64,000 nt of DNA, taken from positions 1,922,001-1,986,000 of the forward strand of contig NZ_JASGJD010000001.1 of NCBI RefSeq assembly GCF_047601505.1, written 5' to 3'. Numbering within the stretch: position 1 is the stretch's first letter; the number at the start of each line of letters is the position of its first letter. Positions 42,136-50,454 of the stretch are shown here, one piece after another. Under the pieces are notes generated by a model that saw nothing but the letters and a program-made list of their open reading frames with translations, was not told where the DNA came from and searched no databases. This stretch comes from Cloacibacterium sp047601505 (lineage in GTDB: Bacteria > Bacteroidota > Bacteroidia > Flavobacteriales > Weeksellaceae). The translations under genes and the position numbers were made by a program.

Positions 42136-43212
42136 ATGGACTTAAAAGAATTAGAAAGCAATTGGATTAAAGAATTCCCAACTCCGTTGGTAATTGCAGG
42201 TCCTTGTAGCGCAGAGTCTGAAGCGCAGATGCTAGAAACAGCGCAAAGGTTGAAGGAAAGTGGAGCAGATGTTCCTGTCTTTAGAGCAGGAATTTGGAAG
42301 CCTAGAACTAAACCATTTGGTTTTGAGGGGGTTGGAGTTATTGGTCTTAACTGGCTGAAAAAAGTAAAAGACGAATTTGGTTTTAAAACTGCAACAGAAG
42401 TAGCTAATGCACACCACGTTTATGCAGCTTTAGAAGCAGATGTAGATATTCTTTGGATTGGCGCACGTTCTACAGTTAATCCTTTTACTGTTCAAGAAAT
42501 TGCAGTAGCACTTAAAGGAACAGATAAGCCTGTTTTGGTGAAAAATCCGGTAAATCCAGATTTAGCACTTTGGGTAGGAGCTTTAGAAAGACTTTTGGGA
42601 CAAGATGTTAAAAACCTTGGAGCAATTCACAGAGGTTTTTCTTCTTACCAAAAAACAAAATATAGAAACGTTCCGAACTGGCAAATTGCTTTAGATTTTA
42701 AAAATCAATATCCAAATATCCCAATGTTTGTAGATCCTTCTCACATCTGTGGTAGAAGAGATTTATTGAAAGATATTACCCAAGAAGCTTTCAATGTAGG
42801 TTATGAAGGGGCAATGATAGAGTCTCATCCAAATCCTGATGCAGCTTGGAGTGATGCGGCACAACAAATTACGCCAGAAGTTTTGGCAGATATGTTGGGA
42901 AGTATCCAAATTAGAAATTCTGATATTTCTGGTTTTGATGAAGAAATGGGCAAACACAGAGCTTTAATTTCTGATATTGATTTTCAATTAATCAACTTGC
43001 TTTCTAGCAGAATGAAAATTTCTGAGAAAATTGGTACATTAAAAAAACAAAACAATATTGCTATTTTCCAACCAGACAGATGGAAAGTAATTACTGAATA
43101 TGCAAACCAAAAAGCTACTGAAACAGGTATGTCTCAAGAGTTTATAGAAAAAGTTTTCAAAGCAATACACGAAGAATCTATTGAGGTTCAAAATAATATT
43201 ATGATTGATTAA
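42136..43212 (+). CDS. Bifunctional DAHP synthase / chorismate mutase
   Basis: A 358-residue fusion acting at the first and branch-point steps of aromatic amino acid synthesis. Residues ~1-255 are a type I-beta DAHP synthase (I-A-G-P-C-S-A-E-S, F-R-A-G-I-W-K-P-R-T, D-P-S-H-I-C-G-R-R-D, with metal-binding Cys and His). Residues ~265-358 are an AroQ chorismate mutase (M-G-K-H-R-A-L-I-S-D-I-D-F-Q-L-I-N-L-L-S-S-R-M). The order synthase-mutase is the reverse of the Bacillus fusion, as usual in Bacteroidota. The mutase part probably provides feedback inhibition by prephenate. A Phe-rich leader frame directly upstream may regulate it. Confidence 0.95.
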   Translation: MDLKELESNWIKEFPTPLVIAGPCSAESEAQMLETAQRLKESGADVPVFRAGIWKPRTKPFGFEGVGVIGLNWLKKVKDEFGFKTATEVANAHHVYAALEADVDILWIGARSTVNPFTVQEIAVALKGTDKPVLVKNPVNPDLALWVGALERLLGQDVKNLGAIHRGFSSYQKTKYRNVPNWQIALDFKNQYPNIPMFVDPSHICGRRDLLKDITQEAFNVGYEGAMIESHPNPDAAWSDAAQQITPEVLADMLGSIQIRNSDISGFDEEMGKHRALISDIDFQLINLLSSRMKISEKIGTLKKQNNIAIFQPDRWKVITEYANQKATETGMSQEFIEKVFKAIHEESIEVQNNIMID

Positions 43213-43233
43213 TTTTTGTCAAAATATATCATG

Positions 43234-43265
43234 AGAACGCACCTTTTTGGTGCGTTCTTTTTTTA
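43234..43265 (+). terminator. Terminator after the DAHP synthase gene
   Basis: A 10-bp stem (AGAACGCACC at 43234-43243 with 43249-43258) and loop T5, followed by T. Confidence 0.9.
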
Positions 43266-43290
43266 AGTAGATTTTTGTAAATTGCGTTAT

Positions 43291-43920
43291 ATGAATCATT
43301 TTTTAATGAAGTATAAAAAAATATTAATTTTGGCTATTGTGTGGATTGTTTTAGTTTTGATGAATTACTATTACACTCCGTATTTTATTCTTCCATTTGT
43401 TTGGTTATTAAATATTTTAATTTTTTTAGTTATTGTTTTACTTCAACTAATAAAAATTTTTAAAGAAAGAAATAATATTTCTAGGCAAAGAATTATAATT
43501 TTCATTTCAGTTTTATTCCTAACATTTTTATCTTTTTATAATTTTTACGGAATTCCAAATTTATTTATAGAAAAACTAGATTGGATTATTTTAAAAGAGA
43601 AGCGTAAAGATATTGTTTCTGATGTAAAAAGGGGAATTTTAAAATCTAACGTTAGTTGGAATAATGTAGTTTGTGAACTTCCTTTTGAGTTTCCTTTTGT
43701 TTCTAACGGAGGAAACGATATTTGGATTTTTAAAAATGAAACCAATCAAAAATACACAGTGAAATTTTGGGTTTTTAGAAATTTTTTTGATTCACCTTCT
43801 ACGTGTTTTATTTATACTGAAGATGAAAAAAATATAAAATATTATAATGAAAAAATAAAAAATGACCCAGAAAGAAACTGGAAAATTGATAATAATTGGT
43901 ATAGGATTTTTGGAGATTAA
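43291..43920 (+). CDS. Small membrane protein of unknown function
   Basis: A 209-residue product with three hydrophobic helices in the first ~95 residues. A soluble part of ~110 residues follows, with W-N-N-V-V-C-E-L-P-F-E-F-P-F and a Cys in S-T-C-F-I-Y. I start it at the ATG at 43291; an in-frame TTG at 43282 is less likely. No family recognised. It resembles the small membrane protein at 6637-7203 in layout only. Confidence 0.6.
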   Translation: MNHFLMKYKKILILAIVWIVLVLMNYYYTPYFILPFVWLLNILIFLVIVLLQLIKIFKERNNISRQRIIIFISVLFLTFLSFYNFYGIPNLFIEKLDWIILKEKRKDIVSDVKRGILKSNVSWNNVVCELPFEFPFVSNGGNDIWIFKNETNQKYTVKFWVFRNFFDSPSTCFIYTEDEKNIKYYNEKIKNDPERNWKIDNNWYRIFGD

Positions 43921-43995
43921 AGTTTATTGAACACTCTGAAAAGCGTGTTTTTTTATTGCGAGAAGATTTCGTAAATTGCACAAAAGAATAAAGTT

Positions 43996-44922
43996 TTGAA
44001 AGGACTCATCACAAAATCTACAGGAAGTTGGTATCAAGTTTTAGATTTGGAAACCCAAAAAGTTTTCGAAGCCAGAATTCGTGGGAAATTTAAATTGATA
44101 AAAACCAGACTTACCAATCCTTTGGCGGTAGGAGATTTTGTAGAATTTCAACTCGAAAAAGATGACATTGCGTGGATTACCAAAATAGAACCTCGTAAGA
44201 ATTATCTCATCAGAAAATCAGTAAATTTATCTAAAGAAGCACACATTATTGCGAGTAATTTAGATTTGGCATGTATTATTTTTACTTTGCAATCTCCCGA
44301 AACTTCGCTTGGTTTTTTAGACCGATTTTTGGCGTGCTGCGAAGCGTATAATATTCCGGTTTTGATACTTTTTAACAAAATTGATTTGCTCAATTTTGAA
44401 GAAGTAGAATTGGTAGAAGAATTGCAAACGATGTACGAGAATTTAGGTTATCAAACGTTACAAACTTCTTCTGAGAATAATTTGAACTTAGATAAACTTC
44501 AAGAAATTTTAAAAGATAAAACGTGTGTTTTCTTTGGACATTCTGGTGCAGGAAAATCTACTTTGGCAAATGCACTGCAACCAGATTTGAACCTGAAAAC
44601 TAATGAAATTTCGGATGTTCATAACAAAGGCAAACATACCACTACTTTTGCCCAAATGCATTTTTGGAGCTTTGGTGGCGCTGTAATAGACACACCTGGA
44701 GTTCGAGAATTTGCAATGATAGATGTAGAAAAAGAAGAAATACAACATTATTTTCCCGAAATTTTTGAAAAAGGAAGAGAATGTAAATTTCATAATTGTA
44801 AACACATCAACGAACCAAAATGCGCTGTTTTAGAGGCTTTAGAAACTGGCGAAATTTTGGAAAGTAGATATATTACTTATCTTAAATTGATGGAAGAAGC
44901 GGAAGAACAGAATCAATTGTAG
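43996..44922 (+). CDS. rsgA: Ribosome small-subunit GTPase RsgA
   Basis: RsgA is a circularly permuted GTPase that helps mature the 30S subunit. The 308-residue protein has an N-terminal OB fold (M-K-G-L-I-T-K-S-T-G-S-W-Y). G motifs come in permuted order: F-N-K-I-D-L (G4), G-H-S-G-A-G-K-S (G1), and D-T-P-G (G3). A C-terminal zinc finger follows (C-K-F-H-N-C-K-H ... K-C-A). The start codon is TTG: homologues begin at exactly this residue and no in-frame ATG lies nearby upstream. TAAATTGC about 20 nt before is a weak -7 candidate. Confidence 0.93.
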   Translation: MKGLITKSTGSWYQVLDLETQKVFEARIRGKFKLIKTRLTNPLAVGDFVEFQLEKDDIAWITKIEPRKNYLIRKSVNLSKEAHIIASNLDLACIIFTLQSPETSLGFLDRFLACCEAYNIPVLILFNKIDLLNFEEVELVEELQTMYENLGYQTLQTSSENNLNLDKLQEILKDKTCVFFGHSGAGKSTLANALQPDLNLKTNEISDVHNKGKHTTTFAQMHFWSFGGAVIDTPGVREFAMIDVEKEEIQHYFPEIFEKGRECKFHNCKHINEPKCAVLEALETGEILESRYITYLKLMEEAEEQNQL

Positions 44923-44981
44923 GTTATTTTGTTAGATTTCAATTGAAATTCAGTATATTTACATTGAAGTTATATTTTTTG

Positions 44982-44989
44982 TATCTTTG
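44982..44989 (+). promoter_or_regulatory. -7 element (TATCTTTG) of the mevalonate kinase gene
   Basis: A TAnnTTTG match lies 24 nt before the ATG at 45014. Confidence 0.5.
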
Positions 44990-45013
44990 CATCACCAAAC
45001 ATAGTATTGATTA

Positions 45014-45940
45014 ATGACCAATCCATTATTTTACGCTAAAATAATTCTTTTCGGGGAGTATGGCATGATTGAAAACTCCCAAGGTCTTGTTGTACCTTTT
45101 AGTTTTTATAAAGGAACCCTTAAATTTTCTGATTCTAATTCTGATTTTGAGAAAAATTCTAATCAACATCTTAAAAAATACGCAGATTTTTTGAGTGATT
45201 TAAAACTTTCGCAGAATTTTAAATTAGATATTGATCAATTTAAACAAGATATTGCAAACGGAATGTTTTTCGATTCTAATATTCCTCAAGGATATGGTGT
45301 AGGAAGTTCTGGCGCTTTGGTTGCTGCAATTTTCGAGAGATATTCTTTTTCTAAACACAATCCTGAAAATATTTCAAAAGAAGATTTAAAAAATATAAAA
45401 TCTGTTTTTGGTGAGATGGAAAGCTATTTTCATGGCAAAAGTTCTGGCATGGATCCGCTTATTTGCTACATGAATTTACCAATTCTTATCGAAAATAAAG
45501 ACAATCTGGATAAAGTTTCTATTCCAAAAGAAGAAGTAGGAAAAGGTGCAATTTTTTTAATTGACTCTGGGAGCGTTGGCGAAACTGGACCAATGATACA
45601 AATTTTCTTTGAGAAATTAAAAAACGAAGGTTTTAGAAAAACTTTAAAAGAAGAATTCATTAAGTATAACAATGCGTGCATTGATACTTTCCTTAATAAA
45701 GAAATGACTCCATTTTTCAAACACCTGAAAAATCTATCAAAATGGGCTTATGTGCATTTCAAACCGATGATTCCAGAGAATATTTATAACGCTTGGAAAA
45801 AAGGTCTGGATAGCAATGTATATTATCTAAAACTTTGCGGTAGTGGAGGTGGAGGCTACATCTTGGGCTTTACAAAAGATTACGAAAAAGCTGATAAAAT
45901 GCTAGAAGGTTTCAATAAAGAAGTGATTTATAGATTTTAA
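45014..45940 (+). CDS. mvk: GHMP kinase, probable mevalonate kinase
   Basis: A 308-residue GHMP-family kinase. Y-A-K-I-I-L-F-G-E-Y is the N-terminal motif of mevalonate kinases. I-P-Q-G-Y-G-V-G-S-S-G-A-L-V-A-A is the ATP-phosphate loop, and L-C-G-S-G-G-G-G-Y-I-L-G is the C-terminal motif 3. H-G-K-S-S-G-M-D-P carries the active-site Asp. Flavobacteria make isoprenoids by the mevalonate pathway, and the next gene, a UbiA-like prenyltransferase, fits an isoprenoid context. Diphosphomevalonate decarboxylase is not in this window. Confidence 0.87.
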   Translation: MTNPLFYAKIILFGEYGMIENSQGLVVPFSFYKGTLKFSDSNSDFEKNSNQHLKKYADFLSDLKLSQNFKLDIDQFKQDIANGMFFDSNIPQGYGVGSSGALVAAIFERYSFSKHNPENISKEDLKNIKSVFGEMESYFHGKSSGMDPLICYMNLPILIENKDNLDKVSIPKEEVGKGAIFLIDSGSVGETGPMIQIFFEKLKNEGFRKTLKEEFIKYNNACIDTFLNKEMTPFFKHLKNLSKWAYVHFKPMIPENIYNAWKKGLDSNVYYLKLCGSGGGGYILGFTKDYEKADKMLEGFNKEVIYRF

Positions 45941-46108
45941 AATTTGCGAAATCGTTTATTTATAAATTTGTGAGACTTTTTTAAAAAGCATTTTGAAACT
46001 CAGTTTTTTTACAATTTTATAATTACTTAAAATAGAATCTTAACGATTTCTCAGCTTTACATTTTAACAGTTTTTCCCTTTTTAACGGTTTCACGATTTT
46101 ACAAAAAA

Positions 46109-46996
46109 ATGAAGAACAATCCTATACTTTATCGACTGTCTCAATTGATGAGTTTGCTTTTGGGAGCTAGGATTTTCGTACTTTTACTTTTTACTTTTGC
46201 GTTGTATGTTTCTACATTTTTTCTGTTCAATCAAGAAGAAAGTCTTAGAAAATTTGTTTTCGATTATAAAGTTCATGGGATTATTTTTTGTTCTATTCTT
46301 AGTATTGCAGCTGGCGGAATTATCAATAGATTTTATGATAATGAGAAAGATATGCTTGCAAGACCGTTTAGAACCAGATTGCAGAGTTTTCTAAAGGAGC
46401 GATATTTTTTATATTCTTACATTACGCTTAATTTGGTTAGCATAATTATTTCGGCATTGCTTTCGCCAAGAATTTTGTTTTTTTTCTTAATTTATCAGTT
46501 TTTTATTTGGTTTTATAGTCATAAACTGAGCAAAATTTTCATTATTAATAATTTTACGTACGTAAGTTTGTCGCTTTATCCTTTTTTTGGGATGTTGGTG
46601 TATTATCAGCACTTTTCGTATAAAATTTTTTTAATGGCAATTTTTCTTTTTTTATTGATGCTAAGTATAGATTTAATTAAAGATGTTTTGACACGAAATG
46701 TAGATAAAGTATTCGGATATAATACTATAGCGAATGTTTTTAGCAAGAAATTTTCTTATAATAATATTGCTGTTGTTATTTTTTTCAACATCTTAATTTC
46801 AATAATAATTGTAATTACTTACCATCAATTCAATATATTTTCTTGGTATTTTATATTGAGTATTTTCTTTTTTCTTTTTTTACTTTTCCCGGTTTTAACT
46901 TATCAAAAAAATAAAATGTTTTGGGTAATTAATTTACTTAGAATTTGGGTTTTTATTGGGGTTCTTTTTATGCTTTTTAATGGAATTTATTCTTAA
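46109..46996 (+). CDS. UbiA-superfamily prenyltransferase-like membrane protein
   Basis: A 295-residue protein with about nine hydrophobic helices. A-A-G-G-I-I-N-R-F-Y-D-N-E-K-D corresponds to the first Asp-rich motif (N-D-x-x-D type), and D-L-I-K-D-V-L-T-R-N-V-D to the second. The family joins a polyprenyl diphosphate to an aromatic or other acceptor in the membrane. The first motif is degenerate (N-R-F-Y-D in place of N-D-Y-x-D). Its position just after mevalonate kinase supports an isoprenoid role. The acceptor is unknown. Confidence 0.82.
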   Translation: MKNNPILYRLSQLMSLLLGARIFVLLLFTFALYVSTFFLFNQEESLRKFVFDYKVHGIIFCSILSIAAGGIINRFYDNEKDMLARPFRTRLQSFLKERYFLYSYITLNLVSIIISALLSPRILFFFLIYQFFIWFYSHKLSKIFIINNFTYVSLSLYPFFGMLVYYQHFSYKIFLMAIFLFLLMLSIDLIKDVLTRNVDKVFGYNTIANVFSKKFSYNNIAVVIFFNILISIIIVITYHQFNIFSWYFILSIFFFLFLLFPVLTYQKNKMFWVINLLRIWVFIGVLFMLFNGIYS

Positions 46997-47051
46997 AAAT
47001 CTATTTTATATCTTCCAAAACATCAAATAAATAACATCCGAGAAAATTCCC

Positions 47052-47059
47052 TATCTTTG
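47052..47059 (+). promoter_or_regulatory. -7 element (TATCTTTG) of rluB
   Basis: A TAnnTTTG match lies 17 nt before the ATG at 47077. Confidence 0.5.
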
Positions 47060-47076
47060 CAGAAATTTAAATTTAT

Positions 47077-48069
47077 ATGAGCAGAGAAAGAAATTCAGGT
47101 AAAAGCAATAATAGAAATTCTGATAGGAGACCTTCGTCGCCTAAAAGCTCAAAACCTTCTTTCGATAAACCAAAAAGAGCCAGAGGTACAGACACCCCAA
47201 AAAGAGGTGGCGAAAGAACTTTTGATTCTAGAGAAAAATACGAAAAAGGAGACCTTAAATTTGGAAAAAAACCTTTCAAAAAATTTGATAAAGATGACGA
47301 TAGAGCAAAATCTTTCGTTCAAAAAAGACGTTTAGATAAATTGTCAAAATCTGATAACAAAGAAACCATTCGTCTTAATAAATATATTGCTAATTCTGGT
47401 ATTTGTAGCAGAAGAGAAGCAGATGATTTAATTACACAAGGTTTGGTAGAAGTAAATGGTAAAGTAGTTACAGAAATGGGCTACCAAGTTCAGAAAACTG
47501 ATAGAGTGGTTTTTGATGGACAAGGAATTACGCCAGAAAAACCTGTTTATGTGCTTCTAAACAAACCAAAAGGTTATATTTCTACTACAAAAGACGAAAA
47601 AATGCGTAAAACTGTAATGGAATTGGTAGCCAATGCTTCGCCTTACAGATTATTTCCTGTTGGTAGATTAGACAGAAGTACAACTGGTGTTATTTTACTT
47701 ACCAATGATGGACATTTAACCAAAAAGTTAACGCATCCATCTTTCGATATGAAGAAAATCTATCATGTTACTTTAGATAGAAAATTAGATAGAGCAGACC
47801 TTAATGCAATAGCAGAAGGAATTAGATTAGAAGAAGGTGTTGCAGAAGTAGATGCCATTTCTTACATTGATGGAAAACCTAAAAACGAAATCGGGATTGA
47901 ATTGCATATTGGCTGGAACAGAGTAGTACGTAGAATTTTCCAAAAAATGGGCTACGAAGTAGAAGCACTAGACCGAGTAATGTTTGCAGGTCTTACCAAG
48001 AAAAATATCAAACGAGGACACTGGAGAATTCTTACAGAACTAGAAGTAAATAACTTGAAAATGTTATAA
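47077..48069 (+). CDS. rluB: 23S rRNA pseudouridine synthase, RluB/RsuA family
   Basis: A 330-residue enzyme. The first ~95 residues are a Ser/Arg/Lys-rich disordered extension common in flavobacterial members. An S4 RNA-binding domain follows (R-L-N-K-Y-I-A-N-S-G-I-C-S-R-R-E-A), then the catalytic domain with V-G-R-L-D-R-S-T-T-G-V-I-L-L-T-N-D-G, where the Asp of G-R-L-D is catalytic. R-R-I-F-Q-K-M-G-Y-E-V near the C-terminus is typical of RsuA/RluB/E/F. The exact uridine target is inferred from family only. Confidence 0.9.
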   Translation: MSRERNSGKSNNRNSDRRPSSPKSSKPSFDKPKRARGTDTPKRGGERTFDSREKYEKGDLKFGKKPFKKFDKDDDRAKSFVQKRRLDKLSKSDNKETIRLNKYIANSGICSRREADDLITQGLVEVNGKVVTEMGYQVQKTDRVVFDGQGITPEKPVYVLLNKPKGYISTTKDEKMRKTVMELVANASPYRLFPVGRLDRSTTGVILLTNDGHLTKKLTHPSFDMKKIYHVTLDRKLDRADLNAIAEGIRLEEGVAEVDAISYIDGKPKNEIGIELHIGWNRVVRRIFQKMGYEVEALDRVMFAGLTKKNIKRGHWRILTELEVNNLKML

Positions 48070-48075
48070 AATAAC

Positions 48076-48104
48076 AAGAGCGCAATTTAAGCGCTCTTTT
48101 TTAT
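48076..48104 (+). terminator. Terminator after rluB
   Basis: An 8-bp stem (AAGAGCGC at 48076-48083 with GCGCTCTT at 48091-48098), followed by T. Confidence 0.85.
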
Positions 48105-48148
48105 TTTTTAATTCTGTTTTTTGAATTAATTTTGAAAAAAATTAAAAT

Positions 48149-48523
48149 ATGAGTTTTTTTGGTTCTTCCTCAAAAAGTATTTCGGAAATTTGGCACAAAA
48201 TAGAATCTGAAAACGATTTAAATGCCGCTATAGAAAATTCAAATACTAAGAATGTTGTTATTTTTAAACATTCTACAAGATGTATCATTAGCAAAACTGT
48301 TTTGAAGAATTTTGAAAATGAAGCAGAAAATTCTAACACCGAAAATATAGACTTTTATTATCTGGATTTGCTTAATTATAGAAATATTTCTAATGAAATA
48401 GCTGAGCAATTTAACATTACACACCAGAGCCCACAAGTGATTTTGATTAAAAATGAAGAAGCCATTTATAATGCATCACATGACGGGATTTCACAGGAAA
48501 CAATAAAACAACATCTTATATAA
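48149..48523 (+). CDS. ytxJ: Bacillithiol-system redox protein YtxJ
   Basis: A 124-residue thioredoxin-fold protein. F-K-H-S-T-R-C-I-I-S carries the single active-site Cys of the monothiol family, and Q-S-P-Q-V-I-L-I has the cis-Pro. YtxJ is thought to remove bacillithiol from proteins. Its presence agrees with bacillithiol use in flavobacteria. The next gene, a Crp-family regulator, starts 3 nt later and is probably cotranscribed. Confidence 0.9.
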   Translation: MSFFGSSSKSISEIWHKIESENDLNAAIENSNTKNVVIFKHSTRCIISKTVLKNFENEAENSNTENIDFYYLDLLNYRNISNEIAEQFNITHQSPQVILIKNEEAIYNASHDGISQETIKQHLI

Positions 48524-48526
48524 ATA

Positions 48527-49105
48527 ATGGAAAACTTTCAATTACAAATTTCTGCATTGTTAGACATTCCTATGTCAACAGTAGAATATTGCAGCGAAAA
48601 AATTAAAGTTAAAAAAGTGCCAAAAGGAGGCGTTTTGCTTAGGGAAGGCGAAGTTTGTAAAGATACATTTTTTGTAAACAGTGGTTTATTAAGAATGTAC
48701 AGCATTGATAAAAATGGGAAAGAACATATTTTGCATTTTGCACCAGAAAATTGGATTTTGGTAGATAGATCTAGTTTGTATCTCAATCATCCCTCAGATT
48801 ATTATATTGACGCGATAGAAGAAACAGAAGTTTTAATTCTTTCTCCAGAATATTTTGATTTTATTGGAGAAAAACAACCGTCTGTATTTTCCAGACAAAA
48901 TGTTCTGTTGCACAATCATATCAGCAGTTTGCAAAAAAGAATTAATCAATTACTAGGTGCAACAGCCGAAGAAAGATATCTAGATTTTCTAAAAACATAT
49001 CCTAGTATTTTCGAAAGAGTACCGCAATGGATGGTAGCTTCTTATCTTGGCATTACACCAGAAAGCTTGAGCAGAGTAAGAAAAGAATTGGTGAAGAAAA
49101 AATAA
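48527..49105 (+). CDS. Crp/Fnr family transcriptional regulator
   Basis: A 192-residue regulator with an N-terminal cyclic-nucleotide-binding-type beta roll (G-G-V-L-L-R-E-G-E-V-C-K-D-T-F-F-V). A long dimer helix follows, then a C-terminal winged helix (W-M-V-A-S-Y-L-G-I-T-P-E-S-L-S-R-V-R-K-E-L). The phosphate-binding cassette for cAMP (R-x-A of Crp) is not clearly present, so the ligand is uncertain. It lies between ytxJ and a secreted class II cyclic-nucleotide phosphodiesterase, starting 3 nt after ytxJ; the phosphodiesterase starts 5 nt after it. Confidence 0.9.
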   Translation: MENFQLQISALLDIPMSTVEYCSEKIKVKKVPKGGVLLREGEVCKDTFFVNSGLLRMYSIDKNGKEHILHFAPENWILVDRSSLYLNHPSDYYIDAIEETEVLILSPEYFDFIGEKQPSVFSRQNVLLHNHISSLQKRINQLLGATAEERYLDFLKTYPSIFERVPQWMVASYLGITPESLSRVRKELVKKK

Positions 49106-49110
49106 TTTTA

Positions 49111-50046
49111 ATGAAAAGATTAGTAATATTTTGTTTTATAGCAATATCTTTTTTTGCAAAATCTCAATCGTTTGACGTCGTTCCTTTGGGGATTTATGGT
49201 GGCGAAAAAGAAGATAATTTGTCTTCTTATTTGGTTTCGGTTGCTGGGAAGAACAATTTCCTTTGTTTAGATGCAGGAACTATTAATTCGGGCATTCAAA
49301 AAGCAATAGAAAATAAAACTTTTGCAACAGACGAAGCTACAGTTCTAAAAGATTATATTAAAGCGTATTTTGTTTCTCACGGACATTTGGACCACGTTTC
49401 TGGTTTGGTTATCAATTCACCGGCAGACAGTAAAAAGAATATTTACGCCATTCCGTTTGTTAAAAATATTTTACTTCAAAAGTATTTTAGTAATGATGTT
49501 TGGGCAAATTTTAGTGATGAAGGAGCTAATGCAATTGGGAAGTATCACATCAATGCAATAGAACCTCAAAAGAATTTTAATATCCCTGAAACTGATTTTG
49601 AAGCGCAATTGTTTGAGCTAAGTCATACCAAAACGCATTTGAGTTCTGCTATTTTAATTCAACATCAATCAGATTATTTACTGTATTTGGGAGATATTGG
49701 TGCAGATAGAGTAGAGCAAAGCAATAAACTAGAAAATCTTTGGAAAAATATATCTCCTTTGATTAAAAATAAATCTCTAAAAGCCATTTTAATAGAAGTT
49801 TCTTTTCCGAATGCTCAGAAAGAAAATCTGTTATTCGGACATTTAACACCAAAATTGTTAAACGAAGAACTATCAAAATTAGCAAATTTTGTAGGAAAAG
49901 AGAATTTGAAAGGTTTAAATATTGTAATTACACATAGAAAACCAACAGGAAAAAATCCTGAAATTATTGCTGAAGAATTGAGGAATGATAATCCTTTTCA
50001 GGTCAATTTAGTCTTTCCTGAACAAGGCAAAAAGTTGAGTTTTTAA
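49111..50046 (+). CDS. Exported class II 3',5'-cyclic-nucleotide phosphodiesterase
   Basis: A 311-residue metallo-beta-lactamase-fold hydrolase of the class II cAMP phosphodiesterase family (yeast PDE1, Vibrio CpdP). I start it at 49111, where a signal peptide (MKRLVIFCFIAISFFAKSQS) begins; the frame extends 28 codons upstream inside the Crp-like gene without support. V-S-H-G-H-L-D-H-V-S-G is the metal-binding motif, with further ligands in L-S-H-T-K-T-H and Y-L-G-D-I-G. It would degrade cyclic nucleotides in the periplasm or outside. It is 5 nt from the Crp-like gene, one likely operon. Confidence 0.88.
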   Translation: MKRLVIFCFIAISFFAKSQSFDVVPLGIYGGEKEDNLSSYLVSVAGKNNFLCLDAGTINSGIQKAIENKTFATDEATVLKDYIKAYFVSHGHLDHVSGLVINSPADSKKNIYAIPFVKNILLQKYFSNDVWANFSDEGANAIGKYHINAIEPQKNFNIPETDFEAQLFELSHTKTHLSSAILIQHQSDYLLYLGDIGADRVEQSNKLENLWKNISPLIKNKSLKAILIEVSFPNAQKENLLFGHLTPKLLNEELSKLANFVGKENLKGLNIVITHRKPTGKNPEIIAEELRNDNPFQVNLVFPEQGKKLSF

Positions 50047-50085
50047 ATTCAAAATATGATTTTTTTAATAATTTGAAAATAATTA

Positions 50086-50116
50086 TTGCATGGTGTTATT
50101 TTTTGCTATAACTTTG
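50086..50116 (+). promoter_or_regulatory. Complete Bacteroidota promoter (TTG, N20, TAACTTTG)
   Basis: TTG at 50086-50088 and TAACTTTG at 50109-50116 have the expected spacing. The ATG at 50146 follows after a ~22-nt leader. Confidence 0.6.
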
Positions 50117-50145
50117 ATTAGTAGCAAACTATAAAAGACACAGTG

Positions 50146-50409
50146 ATGGAATTTAAAGAAATAATTAAAGGATTTGAGTTGTTCGACTCTGGTGATAAGA
50201 TTGGTCACATAGAATTTTCTGAAAGAGAAGGTGTTTTGAAAATTACTCACACAGAAGTTCATGATAAATACCACGGTAAAGACCTTGTGAAAAAATTAGT
50301 AATGGCTGTTGTAGAGCACGCCAAAAAACATAATTTTAAGATAAGACCATTGTGTTCTACAGCACATCAGGTTCTCAGAAATGATGAATTTTCTGATGTC
50401 TTAGCTTAA
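50146..50409 (+). CDS. YjdJ-like small GNAT-family acetyltransferase
   Basis: An 87-residue protein of the shortened N-acetyltransferase family (GCN5-like, DUF/GNAT_CG type). H-T-E-V-H-D-K-Y-H-G-K-D-L-V-K-K-L-V is the acetyl-CoA-binding motif A. K-I-R-P-L-C-S-T-A-H carries the typical C-terminal C-S/x-x-A segment. The GTG at 50143 directly before the ATG is a possible alternative start. The acceptor is unknown. Monocistronic, with its own promoter. Confidence 0.88.
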   Translation: MEFKEIIKGFELFDSGDKIGHIEFSEREGVLKITHTEVHDKYHGKDLVKKLVMAVVEHAKKHNFKIRPLCSTAHQVLRNDEFSDVLA

Positions 50410-50454
50410 ATAATTAATAAATTAAAGGAATTTCGTAAGAGATTCCTTTTTTGT

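Noticed and set aside
43282..43290. TTG start for the membrane protein at 43291
   Set aside because: An ATG follows three codons later and the TTG adds only M-R-Y; there is no sign of ribosome binding favouring it.
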